NCBI GenBank assembly: GCA_002328825.1
Contig: DCWI01000040.1
Coordinates: 9,296 to 26,689 of the forward strand
Reading direction: 5' to 3'
DNA from: Nitrospiraceae bacterium UBA2166
GTDB lineage: Bacteria > Nitrospirota > Nitrospiria > Nitrospirales > UBA2166
Length of the DNA: 17,394 bases
The position numbers and the translations under genes were made by a program. Shown here one piece after another: positions 7,832 to 15,273 of the stretch (the first letter of the stretch is position 1; every line of letters starts with the position of its first letter). The notes beneath the pieces were generated by a model. The model ran no database searches and was not told where the DNA came from. It saw nothing but the letters and a program-made list of their open reading frames with translations.

Positions 7832-9868
7832 TCAGTTGATAAGTGGTAAAGGGTAGGTGTTTTCTGCAGGTACCATTTGTAAATTGCGAAGGAAAAGGGA
7901 GCCTTGACTTCGAGCGTTTAAAGCCTTTGACAAAGTTTTCCCTTGTATGTCTCGCAAAAGGTCACATGCCTCACGTCGTTTAGGGGGCTCCACTAGTTTT
8001 ATTGCTCTTCTATTAGAAGAAGGGGTGAATTCACCCACGGATTCCTTGGTCAATTCCCCGAGATTTTCTGGAAAGCTTACCATCTGTTCCTTGAATTTAG
8101 AGTCTAGTGGAGGGAAAAGTGCTGATGAAAAAGTGCCGACATCTTCTAACATCATTGTTGGAATGCATGCAAAAGATGCGATGCTGCTCTGAATTGCTGC
8201 ATCAAAATACGACTTATATTCTTTCAGCAAGATAACACTAAACAATATGTTTAGTTTGTCGAATTCCTGATTGATTAGACGTTGAAAGTTGGCCTCATTG
8301 GCAAAGTAGGTTTCAATATCTTCTGCGCTATCAAACCATTCAGTATGGGAAAGTTCGTCAAAACGATTAAAAAAATCTGATATCACTCGATGATTTTTGT
8401 TTTTATGAGAGCCCGAATCATGAGTAGTTTCCAAAATGTTTCGAAAAACGTCTATGGGGTTGATACCATAAAAATTGGCTGCTTTCAGGAGAGGTTTGTA
8501 AATATTTAAATTCCAGCAGAAGTCAATTAGGAAATGCAATTTTCTAAAATAAAATAGCTCTAACTCTCCCATCGTATTGGTTTCTCGAACACTCTCTTCG
8601 TATTCAAATGCATTCAGGGTTGATCCATCGGAGCATCTGTATACTCCTGCATCTCCGTGGATAAGTCTGAAGCGAGTTTTAAATCCAAACTCTTTGCGTG
8701 TTTGTGTTGAATTGGTTTCGGCACCGGCAAGTAGACGGATGTTGTGAGTGTATATAATGTCAACGCCAATATCGAGAAGCTCTCTTAATGCGGCTTCATG
8801 GGTTTCTTTGGTTTCCCCGCCCATTGGAATGATCAATTCAGAAAATGTATCCGATCCCATATTGCGAAATTTTTCGTGGTAGTCAATATAGGTATTTAAG
8901 GATATGTTAGAGCGTTTGATGTTTTTTAAAACTTGTTTGTTTAAACTCTGAACAGACATGAAAACTACGACCATGTCCCCAAGTATTTCACCAATTTCGA
9001 TATTTCTTTGGTTGACGTTCTTGGCCATCCAAATATGACATCTATGTGGATGTCCTGTCGCATCTTTGATACGTCGGATAGCCTTGGCAATTTCAATATC
9101 ACGTGGGAAAATTCCAAAATTAGCGTCGCAGACGATCCAGTTTTTTGCCTGTGTCATTTGACCCACGTAATCAATTTCATCCAAAGTGGTGGCCACATCA
9201 AAACGGCTAATGCGGTCTTTAGAAGCAGCTCCCCATGCACAGAATGTACATTTGTAGGGACAACCTCTGTTGCTTTCGAACATTGGGACCATTCCGGCCT
9301 GGAGAAATTCATCTAAATAACCACTCAGATAGGGTGAGGGAATATTGGTAATTGTTTTCTTAAGAGGCCGTACCCCATGTGTAAGTATTTTTTCCCCATC
9401 ACGCCAGACAATATTTTGTGGTAGGTGGTTATAATCACGGTTGTTTTCACGCCACCAGGTAATGAGTTCTGAAAATGGCTCTTCTCCACCGTCAATAACA
9501 AGAAAATCTAAATATTGGTGTCGGTTAAGAAATGCGAGGCGTCTTTCAGGATCGGGGTCGATATTTGGGCCTCCGGCGACAATGAGTGCATTGGGAAGTG
9601 TTTTTCTGATGTATCCACCTACCACCTTATTCAACGTTTCGTTCCACCCATAGTTTGAGAGGCCTACGATATCAGGGCGGTCTTCAACAATTTTTGAAAG
9701 GAGTTTTTCAGGATGTTTGAATAAAGTGATATTGACGTTAGAGCCATGCGTAGCTACAGCATACGCTTTTATGTAACCAATGTTTAGCGGGGTTAATAAC
9801 GCGGTGTTTTGGACAGAGTAGGTGTGTGCCAAGTCAGCTAGAAAAACATTGGTTGGGTCTTTTATCAT
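7832..9868 (-). CDS. B12-binding-domain radical SAM protein, substrate unknown
   Basis: Predicted iron-sulfur enzyme of 678 residues. The N-terminal 130 residues form a Rossmann-like cobalamin-binding domain: a PLNIGYIKAYA helix, IVGLSNYG, an AGGPN turn, and DGGEEPF. The radical SAM core carries the cluster motif C203-x3-C207-x2-C210 within RGCPYKCTFC, and continues to about residue 400. The last 250 or so residues match no domain I can name. The class includes methyltransferases and cyclases (for example BchE-like enzymes), so the reaction cannot be fixed. The ATG at 9866-9868 lacks a clear ribosome binding site. The gene is alone on its strand and lies antisense between the histidine kinase and the receiver-LpxC gene, as if inserted between two formerly adjacent partners. 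The leader upstream contains nested inverted repeats. Confidence 0.88.
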   Translation of the reverse strand: MIKDPTNVFLADLAHTYSVQNTALLTPLNIGYIKAYAVATHGSNVNITLFKHPEKLLSKIVEDRPDIVGLSNYGWNETLNKVVGGYIRKTLPNALIVAGGPNIDPDPERRLAFLNRHQYLDFLVIDGGEEPFSELITWWRENNRDYNHLPQNIVWRDGEKILTHGVRPLKKTITNIPSPYLSGYLDEFLQAGMVPMFESNRGCPYKCTFCAWGAASKDRISRFDVATTLDEIDYVGQMTQAKNWIVCDANFGIFPRDIEIAKAIRRIKDATGHPHRCHIWMAKNVNQRNIEIGEILGDMVVVFMSVQSLNKQVLKNIKRSNISLNTYIDYHEKFRNMGSDTFSELIIPMGGETKETHEAALRELLDIGVDIIYTHNIRLLAGAETNSTQTRKEFGFKTRFRLIHGDAGVYRCSDGSTLNAFEYEESVRETNTMGELELFYFRKLHFLIDFCWNLNIYKPLLKAANFYGINPIDVFRNILETTHDSGSHKNKNHRVISDFFNRFDELSHTEWFDSAEDIETYFANEANFQRLINQEFDKLNILFSVILLKEYKSYFDAAIQSSIASFACIPTMMLEDVGTFSSALFPPLDSKFKEQMVSFPENLGELTKESVGEFTPSSNRRAIKLVEPPKRREACDLLRDIQGKTLSKALNARSQGSLFLRNLQMVPAENTYPLPLIN

Positions 9869-9901
9869 TAGATTTCAGCGTGATCTTTCGTTAGGGAGGT
9901 A

Positions 9902-10020
9902 GTAAGAAATTCTTTTGGTAGCCCGTTTCTTACGGGCGCACTCTACAGCAAAAAATGCTATCGAAAAGAAAGTCATCTAAACAAACGTGGGCAGAGTGTA
10001 GCATTTATTTGCCCTTTTTT
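9902..10020. repeat. Nested inverted repeats in the radical SAM leader
   Basis: GCCCGT (9921-9926) and ACGGGC (9932-9937) form a six-pair GC-rich hairpin with loop TTCTT. GTAAGAAA (9902-9909) pairs perfectly with TTTCTTAC (9926-9933), which overlaps that hairpin, so the two structures exclude one another. A wider pair, GCAAAAAATGCTA (9948-9960) against TAGCATTTATTTGC (9999-10012), encloses about 38 bases. GGGCA (9990-9994) and TGCCC (10010-10014) flank the right arm and are followed by six T. It could be an attenuator-like leader of the minus strand gene or the remains of a small palindromic element. Confidence 0.4.
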
Positions 10021-10237
10021 GGAAGAAAGATTTTTAAATAATAAGTTTCCAATTGACCCAACTCTTCTCCATTTGATAGAAGTTTTGTTAGTAGCAATAA
10101 AGTCATTGTATACACATGGTCTCTTTGTTATTTTTCCGAACAGAAGGCTTCTAATCTTGAAATCTCTACTCTAAAATTTGATATGATTGGAGATAGTATA
10201 AGGTGTATCTTGAAGTAGCGGATAAGAGGAAAGCAAT

Positions 10238-10267
10238 TTGACTTGAGAAGTGGAATGTAGATATTTT
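10238..10267 (+). promoter_or_regulatory. Candidate promoter for the receiver-LpxC gene
   Basis: TTGACT (10238-10243) is followed after 18 bases by TATTTT (10262-10267). This would start transcription near 10274 and leave a leader of about 180 bases before the ATG at 10453. The -35 match is good; the -10 match is moderate. Confidence 0.33.
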
Positions 10268-10452
10268 TTATTCTCTTCAAGAACGAAGAACACTACCTGA
10301 TTTTTAAGTAGGGTTTTTTAGCTACATTAGCAGTGAGCATTGTGAAAAGATTGTGGTGTTGCACAAAGGCTTGTTCAGGATGATGCTTATCGTAGAATTG
10401 CTTGTCAAAGAGAGTGCTGAATGTCTAGTGGCTGTCTCTCAAGGAGTAAATC

Positions 10453-11718
10453 ATGAGTGAAATCGTGCTTGTTGTTGACGACGAGACCTCAATTCTTGAA
10501 TCTGTTTCTGGAATTCTACAAGATGAAGGGTTTGATGTTGTGACTGCAACTCGCAGTCGTGATGCTTTAGATGCTCTGGTAAGATGTAATCCGTCGCTCG
10601 TTCTCCTTGATGTTTGGATGCCAGATGAGGATGGCTTGACACTTTTAACACGACTCAAGACGTTGCGGCCGAACATGCCAGTGATTTTGATTACTGGGCA
10701 CGGGACTATTGATACAGCTGTTCGTGCTATTCGACTTGGCGCTGTAGACTTTCTTGAAAAACCCCTTTCCCTCGATGGCCTTGTGCAAGCAGTCAAAGGG
10801 GCAATCGGAAATGAAGTAACTGAAGTTGCTGTGTCGCCCGTATGTCCGACTCTTCAAAATCACTATCGTGGGAGCAAACGAGTGTCGTCAGTGCCCCAGC
10901 GGACAGTGGCCAAGAGTGTTGTGATAGGGGGAGTGGGGTTACATAGTGGGGTACGAACCGGTTTGATCCTACAACCGCTCGGATTGAATAATGGAATCCG
11001 GTTTAGCAGTCTTGCGGGTGATGGTGTGGTTGAGGCTCATCTCGATAACGTTGACTTGACCGGCTATGCTACTACGCTTCTCAAAGATGGGATTCGAATA
11101 CGCACGGTAGAACATTTTATGTCGTCATTGCACGCGTATGGCATTACAAATCTTTTGGTGAAAGTTGAAGGAGAACTTCCAATCCTTGATGGTTCTGCAA
11201 ATGAATTTTGTGAATTACTTGATTCTGCTGGCATTGAAGAGCAAGCAGGGACTTTGCCTCAGATTGTGATCAAAGAGTCAATCAGAGTGACAGACGGATT
11301 AGATGCTGAGATCTCAATTAGTCCGTATGATGGATTCAAGGTTACTTATGAACTCTCTCATCCACCACCTGTTGGTGATCAAACATACACCTTTGAACTG
11401 GATTCACCTACTGCCTTCCGTGATGAAATTGCTCCGGCTCGAACCTTTGGATTTTTAAATGAGGTGAGCGCGTTGGAAGAGATGGGTTTAGCCAAGGGTG
11501 GAAAGCTCGACAATGTTATTCTCGTTTCGGATCATGGAGTAATCAATACGCCGCTTCGATTTTCAGAGGAGTTTGCTCGCCATAAAATTCTTGATATCAT
11601 CGGGGATTTTTATTTACTTGGCCGGCCAATTAATGGCGCGATTCATGCACGGAAAACTGGCCACACTGAAAATATTTCCTTGCTACGGAAAGTACGAGAG
11701 ACGCAATCCTTCCAGTGA
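10453..11718 (+). CDS. lpxC: Response-regulator receiver domain fused to LpxC (UDP-3-O-acyl-N-acetylglucosamine deacetylase)
   Basis: One 421-residue ORF joins two complete domains. Residues 1-118 are a receiver domain with the acidic pair D9-D10, the phospho-acceptor D53 in LLDVWMPDEDG, the switch T81 in ITGHG, and K103 in DFLEKP. The sequence style is that of NtrX/NtrC receivers. After a linker of about 30 residues, residues 151-421 are LpxC, the zinc enzyme that commits lipid A synthesis. They show GVGLHSG (160-166), E220-H221, the zinc pair H377 and D381 in RHKILD, and H404 in TGHTEN. The 27-residue spacing from H377 to H404 matches H238-H265 of the E. coli enzyme. All key residues are present in both halves. 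Ordinary LpxC is about 300 residues and has no receiver. AAGGAG lies six bases before the ATG. The nearest kinase is the NtrY-like protein upstream on the same strand, separated by an antisense gene. The C-terminus lacks the E. coli-type FtsH degradation tail. Confidence 0.93.
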   Translation: MSEIVLVVDDETSILESVSGILQDEGFDVVTATRSRDALDALVRCNPSLVLLDVWMPDEDGLTLLTRLKTLRPNMPVILITGHGTIDTAVRAIRLGAVDFLEKPLSLDGLVQAVKGAIGNEVTEVAVSPVCPTLQNHYRGSKRVSSVPQRTVAKSVVIGGVGLHSGVRTGLILQPLGLNNGIRFSSLAGDGVVEAHLDNVDLTGYATTLLKDGIRIRTVEHFMSSLHAYGITNLLVKVEGELPILDGSANEFCELLDSAGIEEQAGTLPQIVIKESIRVTDGLDAEISISPYDGFKVTYELSHPPPVGDQTYTFELDSPTAFRDEIAPARTFGFLNEVSALEEMGLAKGGKLDNVILVSDHGVINTPLRFSEEFARHKILDIIGDFYLLGRPINGAIHARKTGHTENISLLRKVRETQSFQ

Positions 11719-12071
11719 TACGCTGCCACTGTGTGCATGAGTTGAAGAATTGAAAAGCTTTTGTGGCAACAGAAATAGAACTATGTTTGACGTGCCCTAA
11801 ATGCGGATTTGATCTAAGTAGGGAATCTGTTCCACAGGGTTACTTACAAACGTCTTCATTGATGTCAACGTGACAGACTCAATGCTAGGGTTGAGTGCGA
11901 TTCAGCAGGGTGTTCTTTCGCTCTGTTCTCCCGTAGATCGAGCACATTTTGTGTTTGGGTTTTTCACAAAGAAGAATACAGTTTCTCTGGAATTTTTGAA
12001 TCTCAACAAAAATGGTGGTGTTTGTTCTGGAGAGTTCAAGAAGAGACAACAAAATTTATATCGTTTTATGT
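11719..12071. other. 353-bp region with no secure gene
   Basis: This lies between the stops of the lpxC fusion (+) and the methyltransferase (-). It contains one possible short zinc-knuckle ORF (11763-11873). Directly after it, overlapping at GTGA, is a 74-codon open frame (11870-12094) with no recognisable family that runs into the methyltransferase gene. A six-base long-range pair, TGCCAC (11724-11729) and GTGGCA (11763-11768), encloses an AAAAGCTTTT palindrome. There is no T run to make it a clear terminator. Confidence 0.5.
11763..11873 (+). CDS. Possible 36-residue zinc-knuckle peptide
   Basis: GTG at 11763 opens a 36-codon frame ending TGA at 11871-11873. It contains LCLTCPKCGFDLSRE, a C-x2-C-x2-C arrangement with the CPKCG knuckle typical of zinc ribbons. 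An in-frame TGA at 11751 means GTG is the only standard start. No ribosome binding site is convincing, and a second cysteine pair to complete a ribbon is absent. It may be a real small protein, the decayed head of a longer gene, or chance. Confidence 0.25.
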   Translation: MATEIELCLTCPKCGFDLSRESVPQGYLQTSSLMST

Positions 12072-12728
12072 TTATAGGGAGATGTGTTTTTTAGTTGCTT
12101 TCTTCTCAAGTAGCATTACATCGTTTTCGATACAGGTTAACGTAGCGTGCCATTGTATGGCTAACCACTCAAATGTTTTGCGAGAAAAAAAACACACATG
12201 GGTAGGATCACGTTTATAGTGCCACTGAGCAAATAGTTTGTGCTCTGGCATCAGTTTGGTCATTATTCCTAAAATTCCTCCTGGCTCTAGAATTGTCCAT
12301 AAACGCGCTAATTCCATTCTTGGATGGTGAAGGTGTTCGACTACCTCGGTTGCGGTAATGAAGTCATAAGGTCCGTCGAGTGCTCTAGGGTTTGGTGCGT
12401 AGAAATGATCATAGAGTGCCATAAAATGTCCGGCTTCCTCAAACATTACAGATAGCGTTGGGCCTGGCCCGGAACCAAAATCGAGGCCGTGACTTCTTGG
12501 GACCAATAGGTTGCGCATGGGAATAAATAGGCGGCTGAGAAATGCACGATACTTTTGATCTTCCTGCCTGTTTTGATGGGTATCATAGCGGGCTTTTTCT
12601 TCTTTCGCTGATAGATAGTGAGCGGGAGGGACAAAGACCAATTGGCATGTCTGGCATTGGAGGTACTCGCGGTTTTTGTCGCTGTGAAATTTGATCGTAT
12701 TTTCTGTTTGGCATAATAAACACATCAT
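12072..12728 (-). CDS. Zinc-ribbon class I SAM-dependent methyltransferase
   Basis: Cytoplasmic methyltransferase of about 217-218 residues, substrate unknown. The N-terminus holds a CxxC...CxxC zinc knuckle (C2, C5, C24, C27 counting from the ATG at 12725), then the family segment LVFVPPAHYLS...YDTHQN. Next come SAM motif I, LDFGSGPGP (about 81-89), and an EVVEHLHHP segment. An open frame extends back to an ATG at 12827. Those extra 33 codons lie wholly inside the preceding membrane-protein gene and precede the natural CLLC start, so the start is placed at 12728 (ATGA overlap with the upstream TGA) or 12725 (TGATG overlap). This implies coupled translation. Related zinc-knuckle methyltransferases of this form occur widely in Gram-negative bacteria. 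It is the last gene of the rpe-pheST run. Confidence 0.87.
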   Translation of the reverse strand: MMCLLCQTENTIKFHSDKNREYLQCQTCQLVFVPPAHYLSAKEEKARYDTHQNRQEDQKYRAFLSRLFIPMRNLLVPRSHGLDFGSGPGPTLSVMFEEAGHFMALYDHFYAPNPRALDGPYDFITATEVVEHLHHPRMELARLWTILEPGGILGIMTKLMPEHKLFAQWHYKRDPTHVCFFSRKTFEWLAIQWHATLTCIENDVMLLEKKATKKHISL

Positions 12729-13039
12729 ACATACCACACGCCGTTGGTCATGAAACAATCGATTGAATCGAGGCTCATGTGAATGAGCAATCCTAATCCA
12801 ACGAGTCGTAGCTTTAGTATAAAGCACCAGATTCCATATACAGCGATTGCGATTGGTTCATGAAGAGGGTGAAACCCGACACTACATCGGGTGGGGTCGT
12901 AAATTTGGTCGGCGAAAAGATGGTCAAGATCTACAAGCATCGTAGATATCATCACAACGTAGCTGATATGCCAATTCTTTGCAAAGACTAGCTTTGCAAT
13001 AATTACGGGAATAATAAAATGAAGGAGCAGGTGTAGAAT
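12725..13039 (-). CDS. Small integral membrane protein (DUF6122 type) with apparent ATT start
   Basis: The frame from 13039 down to a TGA at 12725-12727 gives 104 residues. It starts (M)LHLLLHFIIPVIIAKLVF and continues through MISTMLVDLDHLFA, IYDPTRCSVGFHPLH and LRLVGLGLLIHMSLDSIDC. This matches the whole length of the DUF6122 family of short membrane proteins, which have HF-IP, DLDHL, GFHPLH and IHM-LD signatures. The first codon, where homologs place Met, is ATT (13037-13039). The codon before it is TAG, so no longer frame exists. The first conventional start is a GTG at 12955, which would drop 28 conserved residues including the first membrane helix. AAGAGA lies six bases upstream of the ATT. 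It follows the RDD gene by 30 bp and overlaps the methyltransferase start. Function is unknown; the His/Asp pattern recalls membrane-bound metal hydrolases such as YdjM. Confidence 0.75.
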   Translation of the reverse strand: MLHLLLHFIIPVIIAKLVFAKNWHISYVVMISTMLVDLDHLFADQIYDPTRCSVGFHPLHEPIAIAVYGIWCFILKLRLVGLGLLIHMSLDSIDCFMTNGVWYV

Positions 13040-13069
13040 CTATAATCTCTTGCAGGGAGATTCAGGTGG

Positions 13070-13540
13070 TTATGTTTGTACCACAATAGTTCTTGCCAGC
13101 TTGTCATGCCATCCTTGTTTGCGTTCATCAAACGCAACCCAGAGAAAACCAAGCATCAAAGGAATGGTCGAGACAATGTATGCAAGGTAGCGCCAAATCA
13201 GTTGTCCTATTGAGGGCTTACCTCTTGTTTTTGCATCTATGATTTTAATACGTAGGAGCATTTTTCCTGGGGTAGCAGATCGAAATACCCAAAAGGCAAT
13301 GATTACAACAGCTGGAATGATCCATGTAATAAGAAACTCTAATAAGCCTGTACCTGCTTTTCCGGTAAGAATTGGGTCGATGCCATATGTCCCAATCAGC
13401 AATGGAGTGATGAGGAGTAGTAACAGTATTGAGTCAATAGTAGATGCGCCTAGCCGGATCCAAAACCCCGCATACAGTTCCCGTAAAGCATTTTCACTAG
13501 TAGGGTCAAACTTTGGGGTCTGACTTGGTTGCTGGACCAT
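13070..13540 (-). CDS. RDD family membrane protein
   Basis: Inner-membrane protein of 156 residues with three predicted helices (about 30-52, 66-85, 115-137). The RDD signature is present: R29 and D36 bracket the start of helix 1 (FWIRLGASTID). RSATPGKMLLRIKIID follows helix 2, and FDERKQGWHDKLA closes the domain with its conserved Asp. The first 20 residues are Pro/Ser/Thr-rich. AGGGGA lies six bases before the ATG, and the gene begins 30 bp after pheT. RDD proteins are poorly characterised; ion transport roles are known for a few members. Nothing here points to a substrate. Confidence 0.88.
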   Translation of the reverse strand: MVQQPSQTPKFDPTSENALRELYAGFWIRLGASTIDSILLLLLITPLLIGTYGIDPILTGKAGTGLLEFLITWIIPAVVIIAFWVFRSATPGKMLLRIKIIDAKTRGKPSIGQLIWRYLAYIVSTIPLMLGFLWVAFDERKQGWHDKLARTIVVQT

Positions 13541-13570
13541 GAGGCTTCCCCTTTGTATTATCTGTATCTG

Positions 13571-15268
13571 TTATCCAATTGGAAGGGTGTCAAGGCATAA
13601 TTCAAAAACAGTACAAGGCATGGTGATTTGCCAATTGTCAAGCACTTGGGGATGGAGTTCTCCGAGGAGACCGCATGGCGTATGATTAAGTGTGAGTTGT
13701 CCGATACGGCCATCAATGAAAGAGGGGTGTGTTGTTGGTTCGATTTCGTATGATAAGCCAAGAGTGTAAAACAGTAGATCAACATAGGAGTGCATTTCAG
13801 AAAAATTTGCGTTTGGGTGGGCTAAGAGTGCGCTGAGGGCATTGAGTGTTCGAGTTCCAGATTCGGTTTTTTGGTCTGGTTGTACGATCTCACCTGCTTC
13901 GAAGAGGCAATGAGGATAAAAACTATGAGAAGAAGAGGATTCTACGCGAAGTAACGAAGGAATTATCCATTGGCGAACACAATTGTAGGTGAGGGACATC
14001 ACGTTGTCGACCTCGATGATAGCTGTGTCAGGGAGATTCATTCGAATTGCTAAATCGTCCTGTGAGGCCAAGATATTCGAAAGAATTTCTTGAAATCCAA
14101 ACCCAATCATGAGTTCGCGGACTTTGTCCGAGATGATCTCAGATTGAGAAAGACTTCCGACTGTGAATTCTGACGGGAGAGTAGTGCGGAAGGTATTGTA
14201 CCCGGTGCTGATGGCAATGTCCTCGATAGCGTCGACGGGATGCATGAGGTCGTCTCGATAGGGAGGTTGTTTTACGTAGAGCGTTTTTGCGCGTGACTTG
14301 ACCTGATGCCCATACTCAACTAGTGCTTGCTTTCCTTCATTTAAGGTTAGTGAGTCGCCAAGGATGGCATTGATTTTTTCTTGAGGTACTTCGATCTCGG
14401 ATCGAAAATCATAGGGCACGCGGATTGATTCCCCAAACTCTGTCTGTGTTGGATAGAGTACTTTTAGGGGCTCAATGGTTGACTCACGATCGGTAAAATT
14501 GGCTGCCAAGATATTGATTGTATGTAGGACCATGCGCAGATCAGTTCCGGTCACTTCGACGAACAGATTCTTATCGCCAACTTGCACTTCCCCAATTTCA
14601 CGGCTATTGATGATTGGGGGGAAGGAAAGGACAGTTCCTTCGGCATCGGTGAGTAACGGATAGTGTTGCTTATTGCTTTGCCCGATTAGCGTGGATTTGT
14701 ACTCAATGCCTTTGGGGTGGCATTCTAGGATCTCCGGCAGCGTCATAGGTTTGTCAAATCCTAATGGAGTGAATTGTGCAATATTAGGGTCTGCGATAGC
14801 GTATGTGATGGGGAACTGTATAGGATCAAGCCGATAAATGCCGATTGATACGCTCTTTCGTTTACGTCCGAAGACATCGGCTAGCTTCTCTTGTGTTTGG
14901 ATAAGTTGCGCCAATTCTTGGTCCGAGAGCATGTAGCCTCTTGTCTTAAAGCCGCCAATATATGGCCTGATCAAATCAAGACCGTTTCCAACATTGATTT
15001 GATCAAGGGGTTTTTCCCTTGATTTGAAGAACAAATAGGGGCGTAGCTCCTTATCCCGTTTTACTCGAATTTGGCGGGCAATTCCCTCAGTACACCAGAG
15101 ATCTGGGCGATTGGTATCTTGAAGTTCAACCTTAAGTATATCCGTTTCCGGATCATAGTTTTTGATTTCACCCTTTGCCAAGAGTAGCCATTTGTCCAAC
15201 TCCTCAATAGGGAACGTCCATCCGATAAGTGTGTCGAGGTCTTGTTTTGGGAAATCAATCGTTGGCAT
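13571..15268 (-). CDS. pheT: Phenylalanyl-tRNA synthetase beta subunit, archaeal/eukaryotic type
   Basis: Beta chain of the heterotetrameric enzyme that charges tRNA-Phe. At 565 residues it has the short archaeal/eukaryotic layout, not the roughly 800-residue bacterial one: no tRNA-binding (EMAP-like) domain at the start and no anticodon-binding fold at the end. Visible segments are DTNRPDLWCTEGIAR (51-65), SIGIYRLDPI (141-150), the B3/B4 editing region with SFPPIINS (215-222) and TGTD (240-243), then PPYRDDLMHPVDAIEDIAI (335-353) in the B5/core junction, and a synthetase-like core to the end. It starts five bases after the pheS stop, so the two subunits are co-translated. Confidence 0.93.
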   Translation of the reverse strand: MPTIDFPKQDLDTLIGWTFPIEELDKWLLLAKGEIKNYDPETDILKVELQDTNRPDLWCTEGIARQIRVKRDKELRPYLFFKSREKPLDQINVGNGLDLIRPYIGGFKTRGYMLSDQELAQLIQTQEKLADVFGRKRKSVSIGIYRLDPIQFPITYAIADPNIAQFTPLGFDKPMTLPEILECHPKGIEYKSTLIGQSNKQHYPLLTDAEGTVLSFPPIINSREIGEVQVGDKNLFVEVTGTDLRMVLHTINILAANFTDRESTIEPLKVLYPTQTEFGESIRVPYDFRSEIEVPQEKINAILGDSLTLNEGKQALVEYGHQVKSRAKTLYVKQPPYRDDLMHPVDAIEDIAISTGYNTFRTTLPSEFTVGSLSQSEIISDKVRELMIGFGFQEILSNILASQDDLAIRMNLPDTAIIEVDNVMSLTYNCVRQWIIPSLLRVESSSSHSFYPHCLFEAGEIVQPDQKTESGTRTLNALSALLAHPNANFSEMHSYVDLLFYTLGLSYEIEPTTHPSFIDGRIGQLTLNHTPCGLLGELHPQVLDNWQITMPCTVFELCLDTLPIG

Positions 15269-15273
15269 GAGTT

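Larger units (their letters stand above)
9869..10452. other. 584-bp intergenic region between divergent radical SAM and receiver-LpxC genes
   Basis: No coding sequence was recognised on either strand. The part next to the radical SAM gene (9902-10020) is rich in inverted repeats. The remainder (10021-10452) is AT-rich and contains a candidate promoter for the lpxC fusion gene near 10238-10267. It also holds a weak four-pair stem with a T run at 10293-10317, and a good ribosome binding site (AAGGAG, 10441-10446) six bases before the ATG at 10453. The length is unusual for this otherwise compact window. Confidence 0.6.

Noticed and set aside
10293..10317. Stem CTAC/GTAG followed by a T run, as a possible terminator or attenuator before lpxC
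   Set aside because: Only four pairs, low GC and an 11-base loop. Too weak to list as a terminator.
11724..11768. TGCCAC/GTGGCA pair after lpxC as a terminator
   Set aside because: The loop is 33 bases and no T run follows. Mentioned only as part of the gap.
11870..12094. 74-codon + strand open frame beginning GTGACAGAC
   Set aside because: No recognisable motif or ribosome binding site, and its end runs antisense into the methyltransferase gene. Kept only as a remark on the gap.
12729..12827. N-terminal extension of the methyltransferase to an ATG at 12827
   Set aside because: It overlaps a well-supported membrane protein in another frame and precedes the zinc-knuckle Met where this family normally starts.
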